This document shows positions 1-7,285 of a stretch of 64,000 bases of DNA, piece by piece (positions within the stretch are counted from its first letter, which is position 1; each line of letters opens with the position of its first letter). This stretch comes from Agromyces albus (GTDB taxonomy: Bacteria > Actinomycetota > Actinomycetes > Actinomycetales > Microbacteriaceae), in the NCBI RefSeq assembly GCF_004134825.1, contig NZ_SDPN01000019.1, positions 1-64,000 on the forward strand, written 5' to 3'. Under the pieces are notes generated by a model. It searched no databases. It was not told the origin of the DNA and saw only the letters and a program-made list of their open reading frames with translations. A program made the translations under genes and the position numbers.

Positions 1-1097
1 CCGTCGGCGGAAGCGGCCTCGCGATCGGCGTGGGCGCCGGCGCGCTCGCGCTCGCCGCGGTGGCGGTCGCAGCGATCATCGTCGTGCCCGCGCTCTCGGC
101 CGCCGACCAGACGGCGCCGCCCGCCGTGATGGCACAAGCAGATCCTGAATCCGGGTCGGCCGAGATCATCGAGGCTTCGGATGCCGCCGCGCCGGTGCTC
201 CCCGAGCCGCAGGTGCCGCTCGCGCCGTTGCCGCCGCTCGAGCCGGTCACCGATCCCAAGCCGGTCACCGATCCCGGGCCCGGCATCGTCGCGCCGCCGC
301 CGGGAGCGCCCGCGCCGAGTCCTGCGCCGGCTCCCGCCCCGAATCCGGCTCCGGGCGCTGCACCGAGCCCGTCTCCAAACCCCGCGCCCCAGCCGGTACC
401 CGATCCCGAACCGGATCCGACGCCCGATCCGAAGCCCGATCCCGCGCCTGATCCCAAACCCGATCCCGGGCCCGATCCCACGCCCGATCCCGATCCCGTC
501 GACACCGTGGCCCTCCCCCCGATCGTCGCTGACGTCGACACGGTGGGCGGCCTCGTCTTCCCCATCATCAGTGGCACCGCCGAGCCCGGAGCGACGGTGC
601 TCATCGCGTCACCAGGCGGCGACAGCACCGTGACGGCGGATACGACCTCCGGAGCCTGGCGCATCGAGGTCTCGGGGCTGGGCGCGGGCGCGACGACCCT
701 GATCGTGACGCAGACCGATCTCGCGGGCAACCGCTCCGAGAGCGTGTCGATCCCGGTGTCGCTCGCGAGTCCGTCGATGGCGGTGCACAGCGCGCCGCTC
801 CTCTTCAACCGCGCCGACTTCGAGGGGGTGCCGTCGACCGGCATCGAGGTGCTCATCGACTCGCGTCCGTGGTTCACGCGCACGCTCGACCGCCGCGGGG
901 AGGCCCGAGTGTGGATCATCCCGCCGCTCGACAGCTCGCGAACGGTGGAAGTGCGCTACGCGGTCGACGCACGCGTCGGGCCGGCCGCGGCCGCGACCAT
1001 CTCCGGAATGGCCGACGACCTGCTCGGCGGGGTGCCGGGCACCACTCCCAACGGGATCGACCTCGTCTCGGTGCCGCCCGTGATCCCCGCCGGCTGA
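1..1097 (+). CDS. Partial proline-rich, Ig-like surface protein (5' end outside window)
   Basis: The frame is open through the left edge, so the true start lies upstream; the GTG at 30 is probably internal. The visible part opens with a Gly/Ala/Val-rich hydrophobic helix (membrane anchor or signal). About 120 residues of proline-rich spacer follow, made of PDP, PKP and PAP units. Next comes an Ig-like domain of the bacterial Big_6 type (motifs ISGTAEPGATVLI and DLAGNRSES, about residues 165-245), then a short beta-rich tail. The likely picture is a membrane-anchored domain lifted through the cell wall by a Pro stalk; the partner is unknown. Its last 142 bp overlap the 3' end of the convergent MFS gene. 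The spacer DNA is a degenerate repeat of GATCCC/GATCCG codon pairs. Confidence 0.7.
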   Translation, partial: VGGSGLAIGVGAGALALAAVAVAAIIVVPALSAADQTAPPAVMAQADPESGSAEIIEASDAAAPVLPEPQVPLAPLPPLEPVTDPKPVTDPGPGIVAPPPGAPAPSPAPAPAPNPAPGAAPSPSPNPAPQPVPDPEPDPTPDPKPDPAPDPKPDPGPDPTPDPDPVDTVALPPIVADVDTVGGLVFPIISGTAEPGATVLIASPGGDSTVTADTTSGAWRIEVSGLGAGATTLIVTQTDLAGNRSESVSIPVSLASPSMAVHSAPLLFNRADFEGVPSTGIEVLIDSRPWFTRTLDRRGEARVWIIPPLDSSRTVEVRYAVDARVGPAAAATISGMADDLLGGVPGTTPNGIDLVSVPPVIPAG

Positions 1098-2248
1098 GCC
1101 CGCACCCGGCCACGCCCGGCGGCTTGCATCACGACGAGCGCGGCCACGACGAGCACCGCGGCGTAGAGGAACGGCAGCACCTGCACGCCGATCCATCCGA
1201 AGACGACCGCGCCCACGAGCGCGCCGCCGCCGATGCCGATGTTGAACGCCGTCGTGTAGAGCGCGCTCGCGGCATCGCGGTGGCTCTCGGGCGTGGCGTG
1301 CAGCAACCGGGTGTACAAGAGCGGCGGGATCGCCCCGAAGGCGAGTCCCCACACCGCGAAGGCGATGAGCGAGGGCACGTCGCCGAGGGACGCCCCGAGC
1401 GCGAGCAGCGCTGCCGCGGCGAGCGCCATCGCCGCCACGATCGCGCGCGTGGGGTTGCGGGCGATCGCAGAGCCCGTGACCGCGAGCCCCGCGGCTCCCG
1501 TGACGCCGTACACGAACAGGAGCGGCCCGACGAGACCGGGGTCGAACCCGAGCACGACGATGAGGAGCGGGCTGACGTAGGTGAACACGGCGTACTGGCC
1601 GAGCATCGTGACGGCCGTGACCGCGCAGACGACGAGCACCGGTCGAAGCCCAGGGTCGCCCAGCCGGAAGCGCGCCGCCGCGGCCGGCGACCCGGCGGAG
1701 TCGACCCTCGGCAGGATCCGCCACACGAGCAGGGCGCCGCCGAGCGTGAGCGCAGCGACGATCGCGAACACGGGTCGCCAGCCCAGCAGCTGGCCGAGCG
1801 CGGTCGTCGCCGGCACGCCCGCCACGAGCGCGAGCGTGCCACCGCCGAGGGTCACTGCGACGGCCCGCCCGATCTGGGCAGGCCCCACGAGCCGCGCGGC
1901 ATAGGCCGCGACGAGCGCCCAGAACACGCCATGGGCGATGCCGCCCGCGATGCGCACCACGACGAGCATCCAGTATTCGGACACGAGCGCCGATGCCAGT
2001 GTGGAGCAGCCGAGCACGACGAGCACGGCGACGAGGAGTCCGTGTCGCGGCATCCGGCTCGTCAAGGCCGTGAGCGGCGCGCTCGTGACGACGACCGCGA
2101 ACGCGAACACGGAGACGAGCAGGCCGACGAGCGGTTCGGCGACGCCGAGGCCGGCGCTCATCTCGGGCAGCAGCCCGGTGGGCAGCATCTCGGTGGTGAT
2201 CGAGAGGAAGACGGCCGCGGCGAGGGCGAGCAGCCCAGGCCAGGGCAA
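956..2248 (-). CDS. MFS transporter, DHA1-type exporter
   Basis: 430 residues with about 12 hydrophobic segments. The N-terminal TEMLPTGLLPEM stretch and the loop 2-3 motif around SRMPRHG are typical of DHA1 drug/sugar exporters (AraJ/YdhP-like) of the major facilitator superfamily, which are proton-driven antiporters in the inner membrane. The substrate cannot be told. The only in-frame start before the upstream stop (2309-2311) is a TTG at 2248, so the N-terminus is uncertain. After the last membrane helix there is a soluble tail of about 50 residues. Its codons run into the 3' end of the convergent surface-protein gene (142-bp tail-to-tail overlap). That tail is low in complexity and may reflect a lost earlier stop codon. 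Confidence 0.8.
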   Translation of the reverse strand: MPWPGLLALAAAVFLSITTEMLPTGLLPEMSAGLGVAEPLVGLLVSVFAFAVVVTSAPLTALTSRMPRHGLLVAVLVVLGCSTLASALVSEYWMLVVVRIAGGIAHGVFWALVAAYAARLVGPAQIGRAVAVTLGGGTLALVAGVPATTALGQLLGWRPVFAIVAALTLGGALLVWRILPRVDSAGSPAAAARFRLGDPGLRPVLVVCAVTAVTMLGQYAVFTYVSPLLIVVLGFDPGLVGPLLFVYGVTGAAGLAVTGSAIARNPTRAIVAAMALAAAALLALGASLGDVPSLIAFAVWGLAFGAIPPLLYTRLLHATPESHRDAASALYTTAFNIGIGGGALVGAVVFGWIGVQVLPFLYAAVLVVAALVVMQAAGRGRVRAQPAGITGGTETRSIPLGVVPGTPPSRSSAIPEMVAAAAGPTRASTA

Positions 2249-2412
2249 TCGTGGCGCGCGCGAGCGCGCGGATGTGATGACGGACGTACGGAGGTCTCTC
2301 CGACGGCGTTACCCGGCGCGGGATGCTTCACCGCCGCGGGCCGACTACGCGCTCATGTGCGCGCCCAGGGCCGCACGAGAACCGACGACCGAGATCAGTG
2401 TACCCGACGCAG

Positions 2413-2418
2413 TAATCT
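2413..2418 (+). promoter_or_regulatory. Candidate -10 box of leaderless purU
   Basis: TAATCT lies 6 nt before the purU ATG and no Shine-Dalgarno sequence precedes the start. A transcript would begin at or next to the A of ATG. No clear -35 is visible. Confidence 0.5.
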
Positions 2419-2424
2419 GGGCGG

Positions 2425-3303
2425 ATGACCACCCAAGCCCCAGCAGCGCCCACCCACTTGTTCCACTGGGTGCTGACCCTCAGCTGCATCGATGGTCCCG
2501 GCATCGTGCACGCGGTGAGCGGGGCGATCGTCGCGGCCCGCGGCAACATCACCGAGAGCCAGCAGTTCACAAGCCTCGACACCGGGCGCTTCTTCATGCG
2601 CCTGCAGGTGGAGTCGCCCGCCGGCCGTTCCGAGCTGGAGGAGGCGCTCGCGCCGGTCACCGATCGATGGAACATGTCGTGGCATCTCGACGAGGTGGGG
2701 CGGCCGCTGCGTACGCTCGTGCTCGCGTCGACCGCCGGCCACTGCGTGAACGACATGCTGTTCCGCCAGCGGGCCGGGCAGCTGCCCGTGGAGATCCCGC
2801 TCGTGCTCTCGAACCACGGCACGCTGCGCGATCTGGTCGACTTCTACGGCGTGCCGTTCGAATCGGCGGCGGTCACGTCGCCAGAGGCGAAGGCGGCGTT
2901 CGAGGCCCGCGTGCTCGAGGCCGTCGACGAGCACGACATCGAGCTCGTGGTTCTCGCCCGCTACATGCAGATCCTCTCGCCCGAGCTCTGCGCGGCGCTC
3001 GAGGGCCGGTGCATCAACATCCACCACTCGTTCCTGCCGGGGTTCAAGGGCGCGAATCCGTATCGCCAGGCGCATGCGCGCGGCGTGAAGCTCATCGGCG
3101 CGACCGCGCACTTCGTCACGAGCGATCTCGACGAGGGTCCGATCATCGAGCAGAACGTCGTGCGCGTCGATCACTCGCGCAGCCCGGCCGAGCTCGTGGC
3201 CATCGGGCAAGACGAAGAGAGCCGCACGCTCAGCCAGGCGGTGAAGTGGTTCGCCGAGCGCCGGGTGCTCGTCGACGGCGCCCGCACGATCATCTTCCGC
3301 TGA
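2425..3303 (+). CDS. purU: Formyltetrahydrofolate deformylase
   Basis: Hydrolyses 10-formyl-THF to formate and THF, balancing one-carbon units for purine and methionine synthesis. The 292-residue length is normal. An N-terminal ACT domain (residues about 12-90, with CIDGPGIVHAVSG) precedes a formyltransferase-fold catalytic domain. That domain shows NHGTLRDLVDF, RYMQILSPELC, the NIHHSFLPGFKGANPY loop and the late Asp motif FVTSDLDEGPII, which are the expected substrate-binding and catalytic segments. It stands alone, followed after 22 nt by a small membrane-protein gene with its own promoter-like hexamer. The ATG has no Shine-Dalgarno and appears leaderless. Confidence 0.96.
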   Translation: MTTQAPAAPTHLFHWVLTLSCIDGPGIVHAVSGAIVAARGNITESQQFTSLDTGRFFMRLQVESPAGRSELEEALAPVTDRWNMSWHLDEVGRPLRTLVLASTAGHCVNDMLFRQRAGQLPVEIPLVLSNHGTLRDLVDFYGVPFESAAVTSPEAKAAFEARVLEAVDEHDIELVVLARYMQILSPELCAALEGRCINIHHSFLPGFKGANPYRQAHARGVKLIGATAHFVTSDLDEGPIIEQNVVRVDHSRSPAELVAIGQDEESRTLSQAVKWFAERRVLVDGARTIIFR

Positions 3304-3313
3304 GCTGCGCCGG

Positions 3314-3319
3314 TAAACT
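3314..3319 (+). promoter_or_regulatory. Candidate -10 box of leaderless yrdB-type gene
   Basis: TAAACT lies exactly 6 nt before the ATG at 3326, with no Shine-Dalgarno. The layout is the same as at purU. Confidence 0.5.
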
Positions 3320-3325
3320 GGCCCG

Positions 3326-3727
3326 ATGACCGAAGCACGAACCGAGCGAACCGAGCGAACCGAGCGAACCGAGCGAACCGAGCGAACCGAGCCGAGAATC
3401 GGGCCGAACGACATCCTCCGCTTCTTCCTCGAGCTCTTCGCGTTCGTCTCGCTCGGCATCTGGGGCTTCATGGCGTTCCCCCTCCCGTGGCCCGGCGTGC
3501 TCGTGGGCCTCGGCGCTCCCGCACTCGCGATCCTCGTATGGGCGCTCTTCGTCTCGCCGAAGGCGGTGTTCCGCATCGACGTGTTCGGCAAGGCCCTCGT
3601 CGAGATCGCGGTGTTCTCGTCGGCGGCGATCGGATGGTGGATGCTCGGCCAGGCCGTCGTGGCGATCGTGTTCGCCGTGACGGCCGCCGTCAGCGGCATC
3701 CTGAACGGCCGCAGGCAGCTCGCCTGA
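3326..3727 (+). CDS. YrdB/DUF2568-type small membrane protein
   Basis: 133 residues with four hydrophobic helices after residue 30, matching the YrdB family (DUF2568) of uncharacterised inner-membrane proteins. The N-terminus is odd: residues 3-22 are a near-perfect Glu-Arg-Thr repeat encoded by about five to six copies of a 9-bp unit (GAACCGAGC), giving a highly charged cytoplasmic tail. Homologues as I recall them begin near the first helix, so the repeat is probably a recent in-frame expansion. No function can be assigned. Confidence 0.75.
   Translation: MTEARTERTERTERTERTERTEPRIGPNDILRFFLELFAFVSLGIWGFMAFPLPWPGVLVGLGAPALAILVWALFVSPKAVFRIDVFGKALVEIAVFSSAAIGWWMLGQAVVAIVFAVTAAVSGILNGRRQLA
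3335..3394 (+). repeat. 9-bp coding tandem repeat (ERT codons)
   Basis: About five to six tandem copies of GAACCGAGC, in frame, encode Glu-Arg-Thr repeats at the start of the YrdB-type protein. Unit length is a multiple of three, so copy-number change keeps the frame. Confidence 0.85.
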
Positions 3728-3770
3728 AGCCCGTGAGCGGCTGACCACGCCCGACGTCAGCCGTCAGCCG

Positions 3771-4859
3771 TCAGACGACGACGCGTGCCTCGGCATCGGG
3801 TTCGGCGACGCGGGCGACGGATGCCTCGGCATCAGGTTCCGCGCCGCCAGCCGTGCGGAAGTGGCCGACGACCGAGAGCAGGATGCCACCCGCCGCCCAC
3901 GCTGCGAGCACGAGCCACGGGAACGCCGGGTCGGCGGCCGGGAAGTACGACAGCTCACGCAAGAGGGTCGCTGCCGCACCGGGCGGGAACCACTGGCCGA
4001 CCTCGCCCCATGGCTCCGCGATGAACTCCTTCGGCAGTGCGGCGGCCGAGATCGGATTCGCCACGAGCATCATGACGATCGCACCGACCCCGATTCCGGC
4101 GCGTCCCATGAGCGCGGCGAAGCCGGTGATCGGCGCCGCGATCGCGGCGAGGGCGAGCGCGATCGCCGCGGCATTCGCCCAGTAGTCGCCCTGCAGCGAG
4201 CCGAACCAGCCCTGCAGGATTCCCGTGAGCACGAGCGCGCCGATCGCCGAGTAGACGACGACCGCGAGCACGCGCCGCATCGCCCCGATCACGGTGAGGG
4301 AGACGACGATCCCTCCGAGGAGCCCGCCGAGCACGAGCGGGAACATCGCCGACGTGAGGCCCGTGCCCCGCTCGTCGCTCTCGGCGAGCGGCACGACGTC
4401 GGTCACGGCCACCTCGATGAGCGGGGGTGCGGGGACGCCTTGAGCGGATGCCGCGGCCTGGGCCTGCGCGTTCACGCCCGCCTGGAGCTGCGCCGCGACG
4501 CCGCCGAGCAACTGGCTCACGACAAGGCTCGAGGCCGACGACGTGAGCACCTCGGGCTCCTGGCCGAGCACGATGGCGCCGTAGGCCTCGCGCGTCTCGA
4601 TCGCGGAGACCGCCGCGTCGCGATCGTCGACCTCCTCGAAGGCGATCACGCCGGGCGCCGAGTCGTCGACGGCGGCTTCGGCGGCCGCGACCGCCTCGGC
4701 GTGGCCGGTGATCGCGATCGGCAGGTTCTTCGCGTCGGCGGTGACTGCCGGCCACGAGAAGGCCAGCACGACGATCGCGACCACGGCCGCGAGGGCGACG
4801 CCGAGCGCGAGCACCCGGACGATCGGAGTGTGTGCCGTCGTGGCATCCGTGTGGATCAT
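3771..4859 (-). CDS. YhgE/Pip-like or ABC-2-permease-like membrane protein
   Basis: 362 residues. One N-terminal helix (residues about 13-35) is followed by an external domain of about 130 residues. Five to six helices lie between 165 and 330, and the tail ends in EPDAEA repeats. This plan of helix, outer domain and C-terminal membrane bundle is that of the YhgE/Pip group related to ABC-2 permeases. It may export a small hydrophobic compound or support type VII-like secretion; no ATPase is next to it. It is divergent from a TetR regulator 99 bp away, with two matching operator-like sites between them, so it is probably the repressor's target and inducible. The ATG has TGGAGGAG upstream. Confidence 0.65.
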   Translation of the reverse strand: MIHTDATTAHTPIVRVLALGVALAAVVAIVVLAFSWPAVTADAKNLPIAITGHAEAVAAAEAAVDDSAPGVIAFEEVDDRDAAVSAIETREAYGAIVLGQEPEVLTSSASSLVVSQLLGGVAAQLQAGVNAQAQAAASAQGVPAPPLIEVAVTDVVPLAESDERGTGLTSAMFPLVLGGLLGGIVVSLTVIGAMRRVLAVVVYSAIGALVLTGILQGWFGSLQGDYWANAAAIALALAAIAAPITGFAALMGRAGIGVGAIVMMLVANPISAAALPKEFIAEPWGEVGQWFPPGAAATLLRELSYFPAADPAFPWLVLAAWAAGGILLSVVGHFRTAGGAEPDAEASVARVAEPDAEARVVV

Positions 4860-4875
4860 TTCACTCCTCCAAAAA

Positions 4876-4889
4876 AACGAATGTTCGTT
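4876..4889. promoter_or_regulatory. TetR operator-like palindrome, site 1
   Basis: AACGAATGTTCGTT has AACGAA and TTCGTT arms around TG. It lies 17 bp before the YhgE-like start and is matched by a second site near the TetR gene. Confidence 0.55.
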
Positions 4890-4926
4890 CTTTATCAGTG
4901 TGAGAGACCCGCCCTATGCTTGTCAA

Positions 4927-4938
4927 GAACGAGCGTTC
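4927..4938. promoter_or_regulatory. TetR operator-like palindrome, site 2
   Basis: GAACGAGCGTTC has perfect 5-bp arms. Aligned with site 1 it shares AACGA-NN-GTTCG. It lies 20 bp before the TetR start codon, consistent with autorepression. Confidence 0.55.
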
Positions 4939-4958
4939 GGTTTGCGGAAGGGGTCGAG

Positions 4959-5552
4959 ATGCCGAAGGTCACCGAGGCGTACCGCACCGCACGTCGCGAC
5001 GAGATCATCGATGCCGCACTGCGCTGCTTCGCCGTCAAGGGGTACCAGCGCACGTCCATGGCCGACATCATCGACGAGTCCGGGCTCTCTGCCGGCGCCA
5101 TCTACGGGCACTTCGCGGGCAAGAAGGAGCTCTTCGCGGCGGTGGCGAGCCGCGTGCTCGATACCCGGCGCGGTGAGCTCGATGCGCGCAGTGGCGCCGC
5201 CGACCAGCCGCTCTCCCCCGGGCAGGTGATGGCGACTCTCCTCGACGGCATGCGCCGCGAACCGTTCGCGGGCATCATCCTGCAGCTCTGGGCCGAGGCG
5301 GCCGTCGACCCCGACATCCTCGACCTCGTCCAGGGCATCTTCGGCCGCCTTCGCGAGACCGTGCACGCGAGCCTGGCCGCGTGGGCGGCAGCCGAGCCCG
5401 GCCGTGTCGACGGTGATCCCGAAGCCTGGGCCGCTCGCCTCACCCCCGTCGTGATGGGCGTCGGGCCGGGCTTCATGGTGCAGCGCGCCATCATCGCCGG
5501 CTTCGACGAGGAGGCGTACCTCGCCGCCCTCCCCGAGGCGCTCCCCCACTGA
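4959..5552 (+). CDS. TetR-family repressor of the divergent membrane protein
   Basis: 197 residues. The N-terminal TetR DNA-binding domain is clear: helix-turn-helix around residues 28-55 with SMADIIDESGLSAGAIYGHF, followed by KKELF. The C-terminal ligand domain is all helical and not recognisable to a ligand class. I chose the ATG at 4959 because GAAGGGG lies 5-9 nt upstream and the domain begins within 10 residues; the frame stays open much further upstream but only as antisense shadow of the neighbour. Two palindromes in the divergent gap fit autoregulation and control of the YhgE-like gene. Confidence 0.9.
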   Translation: MPKVTEAYRTARRDEIIDAALRCFAVKGYQRTSMADIIDESGLSAGAIYGHFAGKKELFAAVASRVLDTRRGELDARSGAADQPLSPGQVMATLLDGMRREPFAGIILQLWAEAAVDPDILDLVQGIFGRLRETVHASLAAWAAAEPGRVDGDPEAWAARLTPVVMGVGPGFMVQRAIIAGFDEEAYLAALPEALPH

Positions 5553-5560
5553 GTGGGCCG

Positions 5561-5583
5561 GCGGATGCCGCGGCGGCATCCGC
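5561..5583. terminator. Bidirectional hairpin between convergent tetR and nagB
   Basis: Perfect inverted repeat GCGGATGCC-gcggc-GGCATCCGC, 9 nt after the tetR stop and 6 nt after the nagB stop. No T-run, as is usual in actinobacteria. The stem uses the GGATGCC word that recurs across the window. Confidence 0.6.
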
Positions 5584-5588
5584 TCGGG

Positions 5589-6374
5589 TCAGATGCCCTG
5601 CCAGTCGGGCTTGTGCGCCCAGGCGTGCCGGTAGTAGTCGAGATTGGCGAGCCCGGATGCCGCGGCCTCGTCGACGATGACCGTCGCGTGCGGGTGCAGC
5701 TGGATCGCCGAACCCGGCTGGCTCGCCGAGACCGGGCCCTCGACCGCGGCGGCCACGGCGTGCGCCTTGGCCTTGCCGAACGCGAGGAGCACGAGGTGCC
5801 GGGCGCGCAGGATCGTGCCGATTCCCTGGGTGATGCAGTGCATGGGCACGTCGTCGGGCGAGTCGAAGAAGCGCGCGTTGTCGAGCCGCGTCGATTCGGT
5901 GAGGGTCTTCACTCGTGTGAGCGAGGCGAGCGACGAGCCCGGCTCGTTGAAGCCGATGTGGCCCGAGCGGCCGATGCCGAGGATCTGCAGGTCGACTCCG
6001 CCTGCGGCGGTGATCGCACGCTCGTAGTCGTCGCCGGCGGTGCGAATGGTCGCCGGGTCGCCATGCGGCACGCGCACCAGCTCGGGGGTCAGGCCGAGCG
6101 GCTCGACGACCTCGCGCGTGATCACGGCGCGGTAGCTCTCGGGATGCCCCGCCGGCAGCCCCACGTACTCGTCGAGCGCGAATCCGCGCACACCCCGCAC
6201 GTCGATGCCGTCGTCGGTGATGCGACGCGCGAGCGCACGGTAGCTCGCGAGCGGCGTCGAGCCGGTCGCGAGGCCGAGCACCGCGTCGGGCTTGGAACGG
6301 ATGAGGGAGACGATCGCGTCGGCGACGACGGCCCCTGCGGCATCCGCATCGGCGACGATCACGACTTCAGCCAT
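5589..6374 (-). CDS. nagB: Glucosamine-6-phosphate deaminase
   Basis: Converts glucosamine-6-P to fructose-6-P and ammonia in the cytoplasm, the exit step of amino-sugar catabolism into glycolysis. 261 residues, the usual size. Visible motifs are GLATGSTP (phosphate binding), FALDEYVGL with the catalytic Asp, and GIGRSGHIGFNEP with the ring-opening His and Glu. The residue two before that His is Ser, where Asp or Asn is common in other NagB proteins I recall. The ATG at 6374 lies inside the end of the ROK kinase gene (16-bp overlap), so it is the last cistron of the operon and translationally coupled. Confidence 0.95.
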   Translation of the reverse strand: MAEVVIVADADAAGAVVADAIVSLIRSKPDAVLGLATGSTPLASYRALARRITDDGIDVRGVRGFALDEYVGLPAGHPESYRAVITREVVEPLGLTPELVRVPHGDPATIRTAGDDYERAITAAGGVDLQILGIGRSGHIGFNEPGSSLASLTRVKTLTESTRLDNARFFDSPDDVPMHCITQGIGTILRARHLVLLAFGKAKAHAVAAAVEGPVSASQPGSAIQLHPHATVIVDEAAASGLANLDYYRHAWAHKPDWQGI

Positions 6375-7285
6375 TGGTGTTCTCCTACGAGGGCGGCACC
6401 CACGGCGGCCGCGGGAAATCCGAACGGGATGACCTGCACCCGTGCGGCGAGGTCGAGCGAAGCGAGAAAGGCCGAGTCGAGGGCCCACTCGCCCAGAATA
6501 CGGCGAGTGCCGGCCAGGAGCGGACCGCCGAGCGCGGAGAGCCCGCCGCCGATCACGACGTCGTCGACATCGGTCGTGAGCACGAGCAGCCGTACGGCCG
6601 CCGCAACACCGGTGAGGAACCGCTCACGCACCTCGATCGCGCGCTCGTCGCCGGCATCGGCGGCGTCGAATAGCGCCCGCGCGGGCAGCGCGTGCGCGGT
6701 CGGCCACATCCGGGCGATCGCCGAGCCAGAGGCGAACGTCTCGAGGCAGCCACGCTGGCCGCACCCGCACACGACTCCGCCGGGGTCGACCGGGAGGTGG
6801 CCGATCTCGCCGGCGACGCCATGGCCGCCGCGCAGCAGTCGCCCGTCGAGCACGATGCCGGCCGCGAGGCCCGTGCCGAGGTTGAGGTAGGCCATCGAGT
6901 GCGCCCGGATGCCGTCGGCGACGCCGAGCAGGTGGTGCGCGCCGACGGCCGCCGCCTTCACGTCGTTCTCGACGCGAACCTCGACGCCGAGCGTGTCGGA
7001 GAGACGCGAGCCGAGGTCGAGCCCCTCGAGCCCGAGGTTCACGGCGTGGGCGACCCTGCCCGTGTCGCTGTCGACGGCGCCGGGGATGCCGATGCCGATC
7101 GAGATGAACGACGCGGCACCCACGCCCGCCAGCTCGGTCATCCGCTCCACCGTGCGGAGCGCCGTCGCGACGACCGCCTCGGCGCCGAACCCGGTCGGCA
7201 TCCGCACCTGGTCGGTGAGCTCGCCGTCGGCGCCGATCGCGACCGCCGCGGTCTTCGTGCCCCCGATGTCGATGCCGAGCCTCAC
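6359..7285 (-). CDS. ROK-family sugar kinase (probable N-acetylglucosamine kinase)
   Basis: 308 residues with GTG start. Contains the phosphate loop DIGGTKTAAV at the N-terminus, ENDVKAAAVGAHHLLG with the catalytic Asp, and the ROK signature ending in a zinc cluster CGCGQRGCLE after GEIGHLPVDPGG. ROK kinases phosphorylate GlcNAc, glucose, mannose or similar sugars. The place between a GH3 hexosaminidase and nagB argues for GlcNAc kinase. The start overlaps the stop of the hexosaminidase gene by GTGA (7282-7285), a coupling overlap. Substrate is inferred from context, not from residues. Confidence 0.85.
   Translation of the reverse strand: MRLGIDIGGTKTAAVAIGADGELTDQVRMPTGFGAEAVVATALRTVERMTELAGVGAASFISIGIGIPGAVDSDTGRVAHAVNLGLEGLDLGSRLSDTLGVEVRVENDVKAAAVGAHHLLGVADGIRAHSMAYLNLGTGLAAGIVLDGRLLRGGHGVAGEIGHLPVDPGGVVCGCGQRGCLETFASGSAIARMWPTAHALPARALFDAADAGDERAIEVRERFLTGVAAAVRLLVLTTDVDDVVIGGGLSALGGPLLAGTRRILGEWALDSAFLASLDLAARVQVIPFGFPAAAVGAALVGEHQWLKS

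Noticed and set aside
869-2428. Long plus-strand open frame opposite the MFS gene
   Set aside because: Arg/Glu/His-rich shadow of the real minus-strand gene, with no recognisable domain or ribosome-binding site; typical of high-GC antisense frames.
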